This document shows positions 1-6,999 of a stretch of DNA of 64,000 nucleotides, piece after piece. This DNA comes from Clostridiales bacterium (lineage in GTDB: Bacteria > Bacillota > Clostridia > Christensenellales > JAISNN01). The notes under the pieces were generated by a model, which searched no databases, had not been told where the DNA came from, and saw nothing but the letters and a program-made list of their open reading frames with translations. Both the position numbers and the translations under genes were made by a program. The DNA lies in NCBI GenBank assembly GCA_031289755.1, contig JAITOU010000012.1:1-64000 (forward strand), written 5' to 3'. Numbering within the stretch: position 1 is the first letter of the stretch; each line of letters begins with the position of its first letter.

Positions 1-138
1 GAAACAAAGTAATACTTATGCGTTGAGACGACCGCCGGCAATTATTTTCATGCCCTGACGGGCAAGAAGGAAGACGATTCCTTTTTCTCTTTGTACAGGT
101 CTCTCTGCTTAGATGAGACATCGGACGGTAAGAGAAAG
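1..138 (-). other. DGR spacer downstream of the template repeat; leader expected for an off-window reverse transcriptase
   Basis: Read on the minus strand, this is the sequence immediately 3' of the template repeat, where DGRs place the spacer RNA and then the reverse transcriptase gene. It holds a small hairpin (51-64, arms TGCCC/GGGCA, 4-nt loop). The only ATG reading frame here is 11 codons long and ends in TAA. I see no RT motif, so the RT is inferred to start beyond base 1; this is not shown. Confidence 0.5.
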
Positions 139-258
139 CGGACGGACGCCATCGTTGTCATTGTTGACATCGTTGACATTGTTGCCGTCGGAATTGACAT
201 TGCCATTGTTATTCACGTTAGCGGCGCAACCGACCGACGAACTCGGCGACCGTAGCCA
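139..258 (-). repeat. DGR template repeat (TR), 120 bp
   Basis: This 120-bp segment aligns without gaps to 875-994. On the minus (template) strand it has 30 adenines, of which 18 differ in the variable copy (10 A to T, 7 A to G, 1 A to C). None of its 90 non-adenine positions differs. This adenine-only divergence is the hallmark of mutagenic retrohoming. Read as protein it encodes an Asn-rich stretch of AAC/AAT codons, typical of a TR that maximises variability. It lies 84 bp beyond the avd stop codon. An open frame at 109-291 crosses it but is best seen as a non-coding consequence of homology to the target gene. Confidence 0.95.
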
Positions 259-342
259 CGCGGAGCAGTATTCAACCGTATCCCTTGACAAAGCCTTTTA
301 CATTCGGCGCGTTCGGCCGCGCTCTGTAATCGGCTGTTATCT

Positions 343-741
343 CTATCTGTTTTTGTCGCTGTTAATCCACGCGCCGAGAAGCCGTTGGCAATCGGCGGAT
401 TTTAAGGCGATTTGCTCGAACTGCTTGGGCAGCAGACATTGATGCGTCATTGCAAGCTCGCCGAAGTATGCGAGAATTTTTACGTTTGTAAGCGCCTTAT
501 GCTGAAAGTCAAGGCGCATTGCTTTATTTGCGGCTTGATTGCTCCCCTGCCCTATGTAAATCTCGTTTGCACGATAGACGCTCTCGATGATATCGAGCGC
601 AAGATTTTGCAGACGGCTCACGAAGGTGAACCGAAATTGCTTCGGGGACTTTTGCGTCACCGTTATTATGTATGAACATAAATCCTTAGACTTTGTGACT
701 ATCGTCAGGTCGCTTTGCATATTTGTATTGCCGTACGCCAT
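343..741 (-). CDS. avd: DGR accessory variability determinant, Avd-like four-helix-bundle protein
   Basis: This 132-residue protein is recognised as the Avd family. Avd is a small basic helical protein that forms a pentameric barrel, binds the DGR reverse transcriptase and template RNA, and is needed for mutagenic cDNA synthesis. Visible family features are the FRFTFVSRLQNLALDIIESV segment in the first half, a central helix ending in an NVKILAYFGELAM-type stretch, and the C-terminal LLGAWINS motif. It sits between the variable gene and the TR, the usual order target-avd-TR-RT. The start is ATG at 741. A short stand-alone four-helix protein of the 23S-insert family is the only realistic alternative, and the adjoining TR/VR pair argues against that. 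Confidence 0.88.
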   Translation of the reverse strand: MAYGNTNMQSDLTIVTKSKDLCSYIITVTQKSPKQFRFTFVSRLQNLALDIIESVYRANEIYIGQGSNQAANKAMRLDFQHKALTNVKILAYFGELAMTHQCLLPKQFEQIALKSADCQRLLGAWINSDKNR

Positions 742-820
742 TTTTTTCTCACTTTTTTGTCCGCTTCGCGGATAGGCTTCCCTGCGACCCGATAGCTTTG
801 TAACGCGCCGTTTTTAGATT

Positions 821-835
821 GCCGCCTGCGGCGGT
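821..835 (-). other. GC-rich hairpin downstream of the variable repeat
   Basis: Arms GCCGCC and GGCGGT form a six-base-pair stem (one G-T pair) with a 3-nt loop, 19 bp past the stop codon of the variable gene and 39 bp past the VR end. Characterised DGRs often have a hairpin or cruciform just 3' of VR that helps target recognition. The assignment is by position and shape only, and a weak terminator is also possible. Confidence 0.45.
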
Positions 836-853
836 AGATTTAAAGATTCCGGA

Positions 854-1900
854 TTACAGATTTAACCATAAAGCCGGACGGACGCCATCGTCGGCAAAGT
901 CGACACCGTAGACATAGATGCCGACGGAACTGACACAGCCATAGTCATCCACGAAAGCGGCGCAACCGACCGACGAACTCGGCGACCGTAGCCAATACCA
1001 TGATTTACCAAAATATTCGGTTACTTTTTGTTCTTTATATATTCCGGCATCTGGATACAAGCCTTGATTATTTGCATACGGCGTTCCCGTTGCTTGTGCT
1101 AACGGAGTTATTGTATAGTTTTCTAATCCCTTATATCCCGTTAATTCCTTTTCATAAAAACCCCACGTTCCCTTTTGTTTCGCCCCAAACGCTTCTCTCG
1201 CTTCGTCAATGCTAAGTAAAAATACCTTGCTTCCTATTTCGCTTTTTTCTATGATGTTACGCTGCTCCCCGTCTTTAAACGCCTTTTTGTAAAATCCATT
1301 ATTTAGCCATTTGCACAGGTCTGATTGCGTCCAAAACTTACGGCACGACGCTTCGTTTTGGTAAAACTTATCGTTGTCTTTTTTTAAAGTTTTCCAATCT
1401 TCGATTGTATTATGATACGGTTTGCAAGCAAGTATTTGCTCCGATACAAAAAGCCCCTTTCCGTTTTCTTCTTTTAAGCAAATCCATCTAATCTTAGTGT
1501 CTTTATCAGTTCCGGCTTTGTTTGTCGGATGCCGTCCGAAAGTGTACACTGTCCGATTATGCCCGTATATGTCTTTATCCGGCTCTAAAACCGGTTTGAC
1601 AATGTCCGACGCGGCGTCGTTAGCCGTTTTACTTGCTTCCGCCGGAGTGGAGTCCGGCTCTTGAACGGCAACAACGTCAGAAGTCGATGTCTTTTTGCTT
1701 CGATGTTTTTTATAAAAATTGGCTACTAACAAACTAATCCCTATTAAAAGAACAACAATAGTCGCTATCAAGCCCGGTATAGATTCTTTGGCAAGCGCCA
1801 CAATAACGCCTATTGTAGCAATGGTAGACATTACGCCACCAGCTACGAGCGTTATGAATTTAAAGTCTTCTGTTGTTGTTATATTATTTTTATTATCCAT
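854..1900 (-). CDS. DGR target: membrane-anchored variable protein with DUF6273/C-type-lectin-like domain
   Basis: The 348-residue protein starts at ATG 1900 behind a strong GGGGGGAG site. Residues about 14-62 form two hydrophobic helices, which suggests membrane anchoring with the rest displayed. A low-complexity linker rich in Ser/Thr/Ala/Asp runs to about 110. The C-terminal 230 residues resemble the DUF6273 family (W-containing, ending DDGVRPALWLNL), a fold related to the C-type-lectin/FGE domains that DGRs usually diversify. Residues 303-342 are the variable repeat, exactly 40 codons in frame. 15 residues differ from the TR-encoded version, all between 316 and 337. A promoter lies at 1957-1985. 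The ligand is unknown; surface display is inferred from the helices. Confidence 0.88.
   Translation of the reverse strand: MDNKNNITTTEDFKFITLVAGGVMSTIATIGVIVALAKESIPGLIATIVVLLIGISLLVANFYKKHRSKKTSTSDVVAVQEPDSTPAEASKTANDAASDIVKPVLEPDKDIYGHNRTVYTFGRHPTNKAGTDKDTKIRWICLKEENGKGLFVSEQILACKPYHNTIEDWKTLKKDNDKFYQNEASCRKFWTQSDLCKWLNNGFYKKAFKDGEQRNIIEKSEIGSKVFLLSIDEAREAFGAKQKGTWGFYEKELTGYKGLENYTITPLAQATGTPYANNQGLYPDAGIYKEQKVTEYFGKSWYWLRSPSSSVGCAAFVDDYGCVSSVGIYVYGVDFADDGVRPALWLNL
875..994 (-). repeat. DGR variable repeat (VR), 120 bp
   Basis: This is the variable copy of the 139-258 template. The first 38 bp on the coding strand (956-994 side) match the TR, and so do the last 16 bp (875-890); the latter is the likely initiation-of-mutagenic-homing end. 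The 18 substitutions lie between 892 and 955 and replace Asn/Asp codons of the template with Phe, Tyr, Cys, Ile, Val, Ser, Gly, Ala and Asp codons. The reading frame and all Gly/Val scaffold codons are kept, so the gene looks functional and already diversified. Confidence 0.95.
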
Positions 1901-1954
1901 ACTCCCCCCATTATTGCCCTAACGGTTTTTTCTTTTTGCAAAACTTTTACTTTT

Positions 1955-2007
1955 ATATTATAACACAAAAATTTAATGTCCGCAATAATTATCTATTAAT
2001 TTGTGTA
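1955..2007. repeat. 53-bp direct repeat, left copy (carries a promoter)
   Basis: This segment matches 3135-3187 at 52 of 53 positions (only 1966/3146 differs). Each copy contains a complete minus-strand promoter, so the DGR target and the fic gene are driven from the same duplicated upstream region. Confidence 0.93.
1957..1985 (-). promoter_or_regulatory. Predicted sigma-A promoter of the DGR target gene
   Basis: On the minus strand, -35 TTGCGG (1985-1980) and a perfect -10 TATAAT (1962-1957) are separated by 17 bp, about 57 bp upstream of the ATG at 1900. It probably also feeds avd and the TR, since no better promoter was seen between them. Confidence 0.7.
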
Positions 2008-2099
2008 TATTTAAATAGCCGCCTATCAAAACGCCTATCGAGTATTTTGGTAAAGCGGCGATGTTTTGTACTGCTCTTATTTGTCGCTGATATCTAACT

Positions 2100-3002
2100 T
2101 CATTCCTTATCAATATGAATGGGTTCGTCCGGTTCTTCATAATAATATGAATAATCAATACCTTTCATAAAGATTTCACGGTCATTTATCTTGTCGGTTA
2201 ATGCACCATTCAAAAGGCTTTTAATATCGCTTGTGTCTGTGTGGCTTTCAATCATTGCGTTCAAATAATCGTTTTTATCTATATTGCTCCAATCAATACA
2301 TTTTTTCAAGCTTCGTCTAAAAATTAAATCAAGCCATATTCGTGTGCTTCTGCCGTTGCCTTCCATAAAGGGGTGAGCAACATTCATTTCAACATATTTG
2401 TCCACAATTTCATCAAAGGTTGTTTCCGGCATAAGCTCAATGTTCTTTAATGCCATTGGTAAAAATTGGGCAGGGGCGAAAGTAAAGCCACCCTTTGAAA
2501 TTGTAAGATGACGAATTTGTCCGGCAAAATCATAAAGCCCACCAAAGATATAGGCGTGAATTTTTTGAAGTGCTTTAACACTGCCAACTTCGGTGTCGCC
2601 AATTAAATTACTGTCCCAAAATGTATATGCTTTCTTCTTGCTTTGTCCGTCAATAGTGTTATCGCTGTATAAAAACCAATCTAAAAATCTATTTGCCTTA
2701 TTGTTTGGAAATTGTTTTGCAAGTTTAATAATATTGTCGCTGTCAAGAGTATCTGTTAAACGACGTTTGCCGTCAGGCGCAAGCAGCTTGAACCCGTGAG
2801 TGGCACTCACGACTTCGTTCTTTTCTTCCGCAAGTTTTCGTTTCAGCCAACGCCAATAATTACCCGCTTTTGAAAAATCGTCTTGCCCGTTCAAAATGCC
2901 CACAATATCTACAACCGAAAAATACCATTTGTTGTCGTATTCATTCCAAATGGCACGCACTTCTTTTTTATCAAAAAAACGAATTGAAATTTTGTTTTCC
3001 AT
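2100..3002 (-). CDS. fic: Fic-domain protein with N-terminal BRO-N-like domain
   Basis: The start is placed at ATG 3002, which has a GAGGAG site directly upstream; an in-frame ATG at 3080 would add 26 residues without a clear site. The 300-residue protein has a BRO-N-like front (about 1-110, with KKEVRAIWNEYDNKWYFSVV), common in phage and mobile-element proteins. A Fic domain follows, with the catalytic motif HPFMEGNGRSTR near residue 210. Fic proteins usually transfer AMP from ATP to Ser/Thr/Tyr of a target. I did not find a clear inhibitory (S/T)xxxE(G/N) helix, and no separate antitoxin gene is adjacent. A bacterial toxin or defence role is inferred. Gene and flanks are bracketed by the 53-bp direct repeats. 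Confidence 0.85.
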   Translation of the reverse strand: MENKISIRFFDKKEVRAIWNEYDNKWYFSVVDIVGILNGQDDFSKAGNYWRWLKRKLAEEKNEVVSATHGFKLLAPDGKRRLTDTLDSDNIIKLAKQFPNNKANRFLDWFLYSDNTIDGQSKKKAYTFWDSNLIGDTEVGSVKALQKIHAYIFGGLYDFAGQIRHLTISKGGFTFAPAQFLPMALKNIELMPETTFDEIVDKYVEMNVAHPFMEGNGRSTRIWLDLIFRRSLKKCIDWSNIDKNDYLNAMIESHTDTSDIKSLLNGALTDKINDREIFMKGIDYSYYYEEPDEPIHIDKE

Positions 3003-3134
3003 TTTCAATCTCCTCAATGATTTAGTCAATATCACGGCGTAAAATATCACTTCGCTTTGTGATTTTGGTTGTTTCGGCATTTAGTATATTAACGTCAACT
3101 TCTTCGGTTGTGTTTGGTAATTTTTTACTTTGTC

Positions 3135-3187
3135 ATATTATAACAGAAAAATTTAATGTCCGCAATAATTATCTATTAATTTGTGTA
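3135..3187. repeat. 53-bp direct repeat, right copy
   Basis: Copy of 1955-2007 with one mismatch. It lies 75 bp from the 3' end of tRNA-Ser, between the tRNA terminator and fic. Confidence 0.93.
3137..3165 (-). promoter_or_regulatory. Predicted sigma-A promoter of fic
   Basis: Same promoter as at 1957-1985, within the direct repeat: TTGCGG (3165-3160), 17 bp, TATAAT (3142-3137). The leader to the fic ATG at 3002 is about 130 nt. Confidence 0.68.
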
Positions 3188-3219
3188 AACGTTTTAAAAT
3201 ATCTCCCCTAAAAAACACA

Positions 3220-3251
3220 AAAAGAAAGCTTCCGTCACATGGACGAAAGCT
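3220..3251 (-). terminator. Intrinsic terminator of tRNA-Ser
   Basis: Ten-base-pair stem (3227-3236 with 3242-3251, one mismatch), 5-nt loop, followed on the minus strand by a T-rich run. It lies just downstream of the tRNA 3' end. Confidence 0.7.
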
Positions 3252-3262
3252 ATCAGTTGTTA

Positions 3263-3354
3263 TGGCGGAGAAGCCGGGATTCGAACCCGGGCGAGACTAT
3301 TCACCTCCTACACCCTTAGCAGGGGCGCCTCTTCGACCTCTTGAGTACTTCTCC
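3263..3354 (-). tRNA. tRNA-Ser (anticodon GCT)
   Basis: The minus strand folds as a class II tRNA. It has a 7-bp acceptor stem GGAGAAG/CTTCTCC, discriminator G with encoded CCA, T-arm GGGTTCGAATCCC, and a long variable arm typical of serine. The anticodon loop CTGCTAA gives anticodon GCT (complement of 3318-3320), reading AGC/AGU codons. It marks the chromosomal edge of the accessory island and could have served as an integration site. Confidence 0.95.
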
Positions 3355-3687
3355 GTATCGAAAACATATGGGTTTTTTATGGCTTGACCAAAAATGCCGT
3401 GCAAAAAAATATTGCGCCTCATTTACGGCTTGATAATTCTATCATAAAAAAAATATAATGTCAAAATATTTTTTTGCAATTTTTGCGCTTATATACAAAA
3501 ACGCCCGATATCCGAAGAAAAACACTGAATGTTGACATCGGCATTGCGCAAAATCCTATAAGATAAACGATATATAAATAGCCTACCGACAAGCAATCAT
3601 TTATATATCGCTCAAAGTTTTATCACATTTATGCGGCATTTCCTTAGCCTATCGACAGGCAGGCATATATCGTTTACAGTTTACTTA
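3355..3687. repeat. Gene-free spacer with nested inverted repeats
   Basis: No gene is supported here. A perfect 12-bp inverted repeat (3568-3579 with 3599-3610) flanks a GCCTACCGACAAGC segment that recurs in altered form at 3657-3665, and the sequence TAAACGATAT at 3563 is inverted again at 3667-3676. These palindromes lie just past the end of the P-type ATPase gene and may serve as its transcript end or be a small intergenic repeat element. Confidence 0.5.
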
Positions 3688-5538
3688 TCATTTCTTTAAA
3701 GCCCTAAAAGCATTCAATACCGCGAGTATCGCCACTCCGACGTCGGCAAAGACCGCAAGCCACAGCTTGGCAAGTCCGAATGCGCTAAGGACGAGAACGA
3801 TGACCTTTATACCTATGGCAAAGACGGTGTTTTGTCCGGCGATAGAGAGAGTACGTCGGGAGATTTTGACGGCTTCGGCGATTTTTGACGGTTCGTCGTT
3901 CATGATGACGATATCGGCGGCTTCGACGGCGGCGTCCGACCCCAACGCACCCATTGCCACCCCTATATCGGCTCGCGCAAGCACGGGCGCGTCGTTGATA
4001 CCGTCTCCCGCAAAAACCAATTTGCCCTTCTTGGATTGTCCTTTAAAAAGCTCTTCGACCTTGTCTACCTTGTCGGCGGGGAGCAAGCCCGCGTAATATT
4101 CGTCTATGCCGAGTGCGGCGGCGGTTTTTTGGGCTTCGTTCTCGGTGTCGCCCGTCAGCATGACGATTTTTTTTATGCCTGCGGCTCTCAGGTCGCTTAC
4201 GGCTTTGTTCGCGTCGCTTTTTATCTCGTCGGCTATGACAAAGCTTCCGGCATAGCGATTGTCTACGGCGACATAGGCGACTATTCCGGCGGCGGCTTCT
4301 TGTCCGACGTCGGGTACTGTTACGCCTATTTTTTGCATGAGCTTGGCGTTCCCGACGTAGACCGTTTGACCCTTGACGGCGGCGCGCACGCCGTAGCCCG
4401 CAAGCTCTTCCGCGTCTTTTACATGAGCGTTATCTATACTGCCGCCTTTTTTGGCATACGCTTCCTTTATCGCGGCTGACACGGGATGTCCCGAATAGCT
4501 CTCCGCATGGGCGGCAAGCTCCGTCAATTCCTTGTCGGTTATACCGACGGCTTCCGTCTTGATTACCTTTAATATTCCGCGCGTCAGCGTTCCCGTTTTG
4601 TCAAAGACCACCGTTTCGGCGTGTGCCATGGCTTCCAAATAGTTGCCGCCCTTGATAAGTATACCCTTTCTCGACGCGCCGCCTATTCCGCCAAAAAAGC
4701 TCATCGGTATCGATATGACCAATGCGCAAGGACAAGACACGACAAGAAAGGTCAACGCCCGGTACAGCCAATCGGAAAAGGTATTCCAGCCCACAATCAG
4801 CGGCGGCACTACGGCAAGCAGCGCGGCAAAGATGACGACGGCGGGAGTATACACTCTCGCAAATTTTGTAATAAAGTTTTCGGAATGCGATTTTTTGCCG
4901 CCGGCATTCTCCACAAGGTCGAGAATTTTGCTTACGGTAGACTGACCGAATTCTTTTGTGACCGACGCCGTAATAACTCCGTTGATATTGATACAGCCGC
5001 TCAAAATCTCCGCTCCGACAAATACGTCCTTCGGTACGGATTCGCCCGTCAACGCCGACGTGTCGACGGTCGAAGAACCGACGGTGACTACGGCGTCAAG
5101 CGGTATTTTTTCGCCGGGCGCGACGACGATAATATCGCCGACAAGGACGTCGTTCGGGTCTACCCTGACAAGCTCCGCGCCGCGCTTGACGTTGGCATAA
5201 TCGGGGCGTATATTCATAAGTCCGGCAATGGATTTTCGCGACTTATCGACGGCGAAGCTCTGAAAAAGCTCGCCTACCTGATAAAAAAGCATTACCGCCG
5301 CCGCTTCCGGATAGAGCTTGATACAAAAAGCCCCTATCGCGGCGATTGTCATGAGAAAATTTTCGTCAAAAACGCGCCCCTTGACGATGTTTTTTACCGC
5401 CCCGAAGATGACGTCGCCGCCGACTATCAATATGCTGGCAAGATAGAGAGCAAAGCCCAACCAAGCTTCGTTATTTATTATCAGCGCGGTCACAAAAACC
5501 GCCGCACCGATTGAAATGCGTATAATTTTCTTTTTCAT
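3688..5538 (-). CDS. cadA: Heavy-metal P1B-type ATPase (Cd/Zn/Pb efflux)
   Basis: This 616-residue membrane ATPase pumps divalent metal out of the cell using ATP. All core motifs are present: TGES (164-167, actuator), CPC (269-271) in the metal-binding transmembrane helix, the phosphorylation site DKTGTLT (313-319), an SGHP motif, and GDGINDAP. The last membrane helices carry an Asp in the ADVGVAILAVLNA stretch, the signature of the ZntA/CadA (Zn/Cd/Pb) group rather than copper pumps. The usual N-terminal HMA domain is missing; a free HMA protein is encoded upstream at 5599-5820. Gene order cadC-HMA-cadA on one strand suggests a single metal-induced operon. Confidence 0.93.
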   Translation of the reverse strand: MKKKIIRISIGAAVFVTALIINNEAWLGFALYLASILIVGGDVIFGAVKNIVKGRVFDENFLMTIAAIGAFCIKLYPEAAAVMLFYQVGELFQSFAVDKSRKSIAGLMNIRPDYANVKRGAELVRVDPNDVLVGDIIVVAPGEKIPLDAVVTVGSSTVDTSALTGESVPKDVFVGAEILSGCININGVITASVTKEFGQSTVSKILDLVENAGGKKSHSENFITKFARVYTPAVVIFAALLAVVPPLIVGWNTFSDWLYRALTFLVVSCPCALVISIPMSFFGGIGGASRKGILIKGGNYLEAMAHAETVVFDKTGTLTRGILKVIKTEAVGITDKELTELAAHAESYSGHPVSAAIKEAYAKKGGSIDNAHVKDAEELAGYGVRAAVKGQTVYVGNAKLMQKIGVTVPDVGQEAAAGIVAYVAVDNRYAGSFVIADEIKSDANKAVSDLRAAGIKKIVMLTGDTENEAQKTAAALGIDEYYAGLLPADKVDKVEELFKGQSKKGKLVFAGDGINDAPVLARADIGVAMGALGSDAAVEAADIVIMNDEPSKIAEAVKISRRTLSIAGQNTVFAIGIKVIVLVLSAFGLAKLWLAVFADVGVAILAVLNAFRALKK

Positions 5539-5598
5539 TTATAACCTCTTGACGTTGTAAGTTAAGGATTTTTTTGTGGCGTATCCTTTCGGCTTGCT

Positions 5599-5820
5599 TT
5601 AATTCACCTTTAAAGTCGCGCCCGAAGCGTATTTTTTGACAGCCTTTGCCGCCGTCTGTATAATGCCGTCCATCTCCGCTTCTTCCGCTTCGATAGAGAG
5701 CTTGCCCGTAAAGAAGTTGAGCGAACAGCTCTTTACTCCGTTTATATCGGAAATCTTCTTTTCGACCTTAGCCGCACAATTCGGACAATCTATGTTTTCT
5801 ATCTTTAAATTCTTTGTCAT
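5599..5820 (-). CDS. Stand-alone HMA metal-binding domain protein
   Basis: This 73-residue protein is a single heavy-metal-associated domain. The metal site is the CPNC motif at residues 12-15 in an ENIDCPNCAAKVE context, followed by the expected beta-alpha-beta pattern. It lies 60 bp upstream of the P-type ATPase, which lacks its own HMA domain, so it probably works as the detached N-terminal domain or a soluble metallochaperone for that pump. The start ATG at 5820 has an AAGGAG site. Confidence 0.9.
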   Translation of the reverse strand: MTKNLKIENIDCPNCAAKVEKKISDINGVKSCSLNFFTGKLSIEAEEAEMDGIIQTAAKAVKKYASGATLKVN

Positions 5821-5861
5821 GATATGTATCTCCTTTTTTATGTGTCTGCTTTGTAAGAACG

Positions 5862-6152
5862 CTATTCTTTTATTTGCTCTTTATGTTTTGCACTCCGCTT
5901 TGTACGGTCGTGAATTTTTGCAATAAAGTTATTCTTCTATATGCTCTTTATATTTTGCACTCCGCTTTGTACGGTCGTGAATTTTTTATAACAAGGTTAT
6001 TCTTCTATATGCTCTTTATGTTTCGCATTCCGCTTTGTGCGTCGTGAATTTTTGCAATAAAGTTATTCTTCTATATGCTCTTTATATTTTGCACTCCGCT
6101 TTGTACGGTCGTGAATTTTTTATAACAAGGTTATTCTTCTATATGCTCTCTT
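5862..6152. repeat. Tandem 66-68 bp repeats, about 4.3 copies, derived from the 3' end of cadC
   Basis: Units begin near 5862, 5929, 5997 and 6063, and a partial unit at 6131-6152 is the actual end of the cadC coding sequence. Each unit therefore repeats the last seven codons of cadC including its stop, followed by about 45 bp of spacer. The array separates cadC from the HMA gene and contains no ORF of interest. Confidence 0.92.
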
Positions 6153-6502
6153 CCCGATTCAAAAATCATCTTTATGTGGTCGTCGGCGAGAGAATAAAAC
6201 ACGACCTTCCCTTCCCTGCGAAAATTGACGAGATGCGTCTGTTTGAGATAGCCGAGCTGATGTGAGATTGCCGATTTTGTGGTGTTTAAAAGGACGGCAA
6301 GGTCGCACACGCACATTTCGTGCTCGTCGAGAGCCCAAATAATCTTTATCCTTGTACTGTCGCCAAATACCTTAAAAAAAACCGATAAACGGTTAAACTT
6401 ATCGTCGTCAGGCATATCTGCCTTGACCCTTTGGACTATCTCGCCGTGAATGACGTCGCAATCACAAGAAGCATCTCTTCTCTCTTTGTTATTATCAATC
6501 AT
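6131..6502 (-). CDS. cadC: ArsR/SmtB-family metal sensor, CadC-like repressor
   Basis: The start is placed at ATG 6502, preceded by AAGGGGG; the longer frame from 6547 lacks a site. The 123-residue winged-helix repressor has the three metal-sensing signatures of the family. These are a Cys pair near the N-terminus (CDCD), MCVCDL in helix alpha-3, and an alpha-5 motif D-x-H-x10-H-x2-E at the C-terminus that binds Zn in SmtB/CzrA. It is expected to release DNA on binding Cd, Pb or Zn and so control itself, the HMA protein and the ATPase. Its own stop region has been amplified into the tandem array downstream. Confidence 0.92.
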   Translation of the reverse strand: MIDNNKERRDASCDCDVIHGEIVQRVKADMPDDDKFNRLSVFFKVFGDSTRIKIIWALDEHEMCVCDLAVLLNTTKSAISHQLGYLKQTHLVNFRREGKVVFYSLADDHIKMIFESGREHIEE

Positions 6503-6544
6503 AGCACGCCCCCTTATAACGAATTTCTCGTCAATACGTTTAAG

Positions 6545-6697
6545 CAATCTTTTTTGTCAACATAGTTGAAGAACCGTTTTGCCAACATGGTTGAAGAATC
6601 ATTTTATCGACACCGTTCAGCAATCGTTCAACCAACACGGTTGAGCAATCGTTCAATCGTTATTTATATTATAATGGAACAACCGTTCAACCGTCAA
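6545..6697 (-). promoter_or_regulatory. cadC operon promoter with overlapping and repeated operator-like motifs
   Basis: On the minus strand, -35 TTGACG (6697-6692) and -10 TATAAT (6673-6668) are spaced 18 bp. The spacer holds GTTGAACGGTTGTTCC, which fits an ArsR-family operator covering the promoter. Downstream, up to about 6545, the leader carries at least five further degenerate GGTTGA(A/G)(C/G)AAT-type motifs, alternately oriented, that may be auxiliary repressor sites. Confidence 0.6.
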
Positions 6698-6828
6698 GTG
6701 TTTTTTATATGATTTTTTAGAAAATTTTTACTTGGAGAATATAGGGCTTGTTTTTTGGGGGGGTGGTGATTTGAGCGAAAGGTATTACAAAGACATATTA
6801 TTTTTAAAATTTCAATTTGATAAAAAAT

Positions 6829-6914
6829 AAAAAAGCCGTTTTCTTCTCAAAAGGATAAGACGGCTTTTTAGATGTCTATATGTCGGTTTTCAGTTTGTGG
6901 GGCGGATAAACCGC
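6829..6914. repeat. Dispersed palindromic repeat with terminator stem (copy 1, inverted)
   Basis: A stem of AAAAGCC-type arms (6829-6840 with 6859-6869) is followed by a conserved tail up to the GGCGGATAAACCGCC hairpin. The same 85-95 bp unit recurs in the opposite orientation at 45857-45952 and 46561-46645. It lies beyond the 3' end of folA and can terminate in either direction. The rest of 6503-6999 holds only the cadC control region and AT-rich spacer. Confidence 0.75.
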
Positions 6915-6999
6915 CGTTATTTTTTGTACAGATTTAATATTGCTTCCTTTTGTAAAACAAGATGCTTTTATAATGTTTTTCATTAAAAACAAATCCATG

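Noticed and set aside
1-108. Start of the DGR reverse transcriptase
   Set aside because: The only ATG frame on the minus strand is 11 codons. No RT motif is in the window, so RT is expected off the left edge and is not annotated.
109-291. 60-residue Asn-rich open frame across the TR
   Set aside because: It has the target protein's sequence only because TR is homologous to VR. No clear ribosome site; TR functions as RNA.
1973-2158. 61-residue minus-strand frame overlapping the fic 3' end
   Set aside because: It looks protein-like near its end (GVLIGGYLNIHKLIDNYC), but it lies out of frame with fic, has no ribosome site, and its tail falls in the direct repeat. Not counted as a gene.
4621-5514. 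Long antisense open frame in cadA (297 residues)
   Set aside because: Arg/Tyr/Asp-rich shadow opposite a clear P-type ATPase; no initiation signal.
5862-6152. CRISPR array
   Set aside because: Units are direct tandem copies with no unique spacers, and no cas genes are present. They come from the cadC end.
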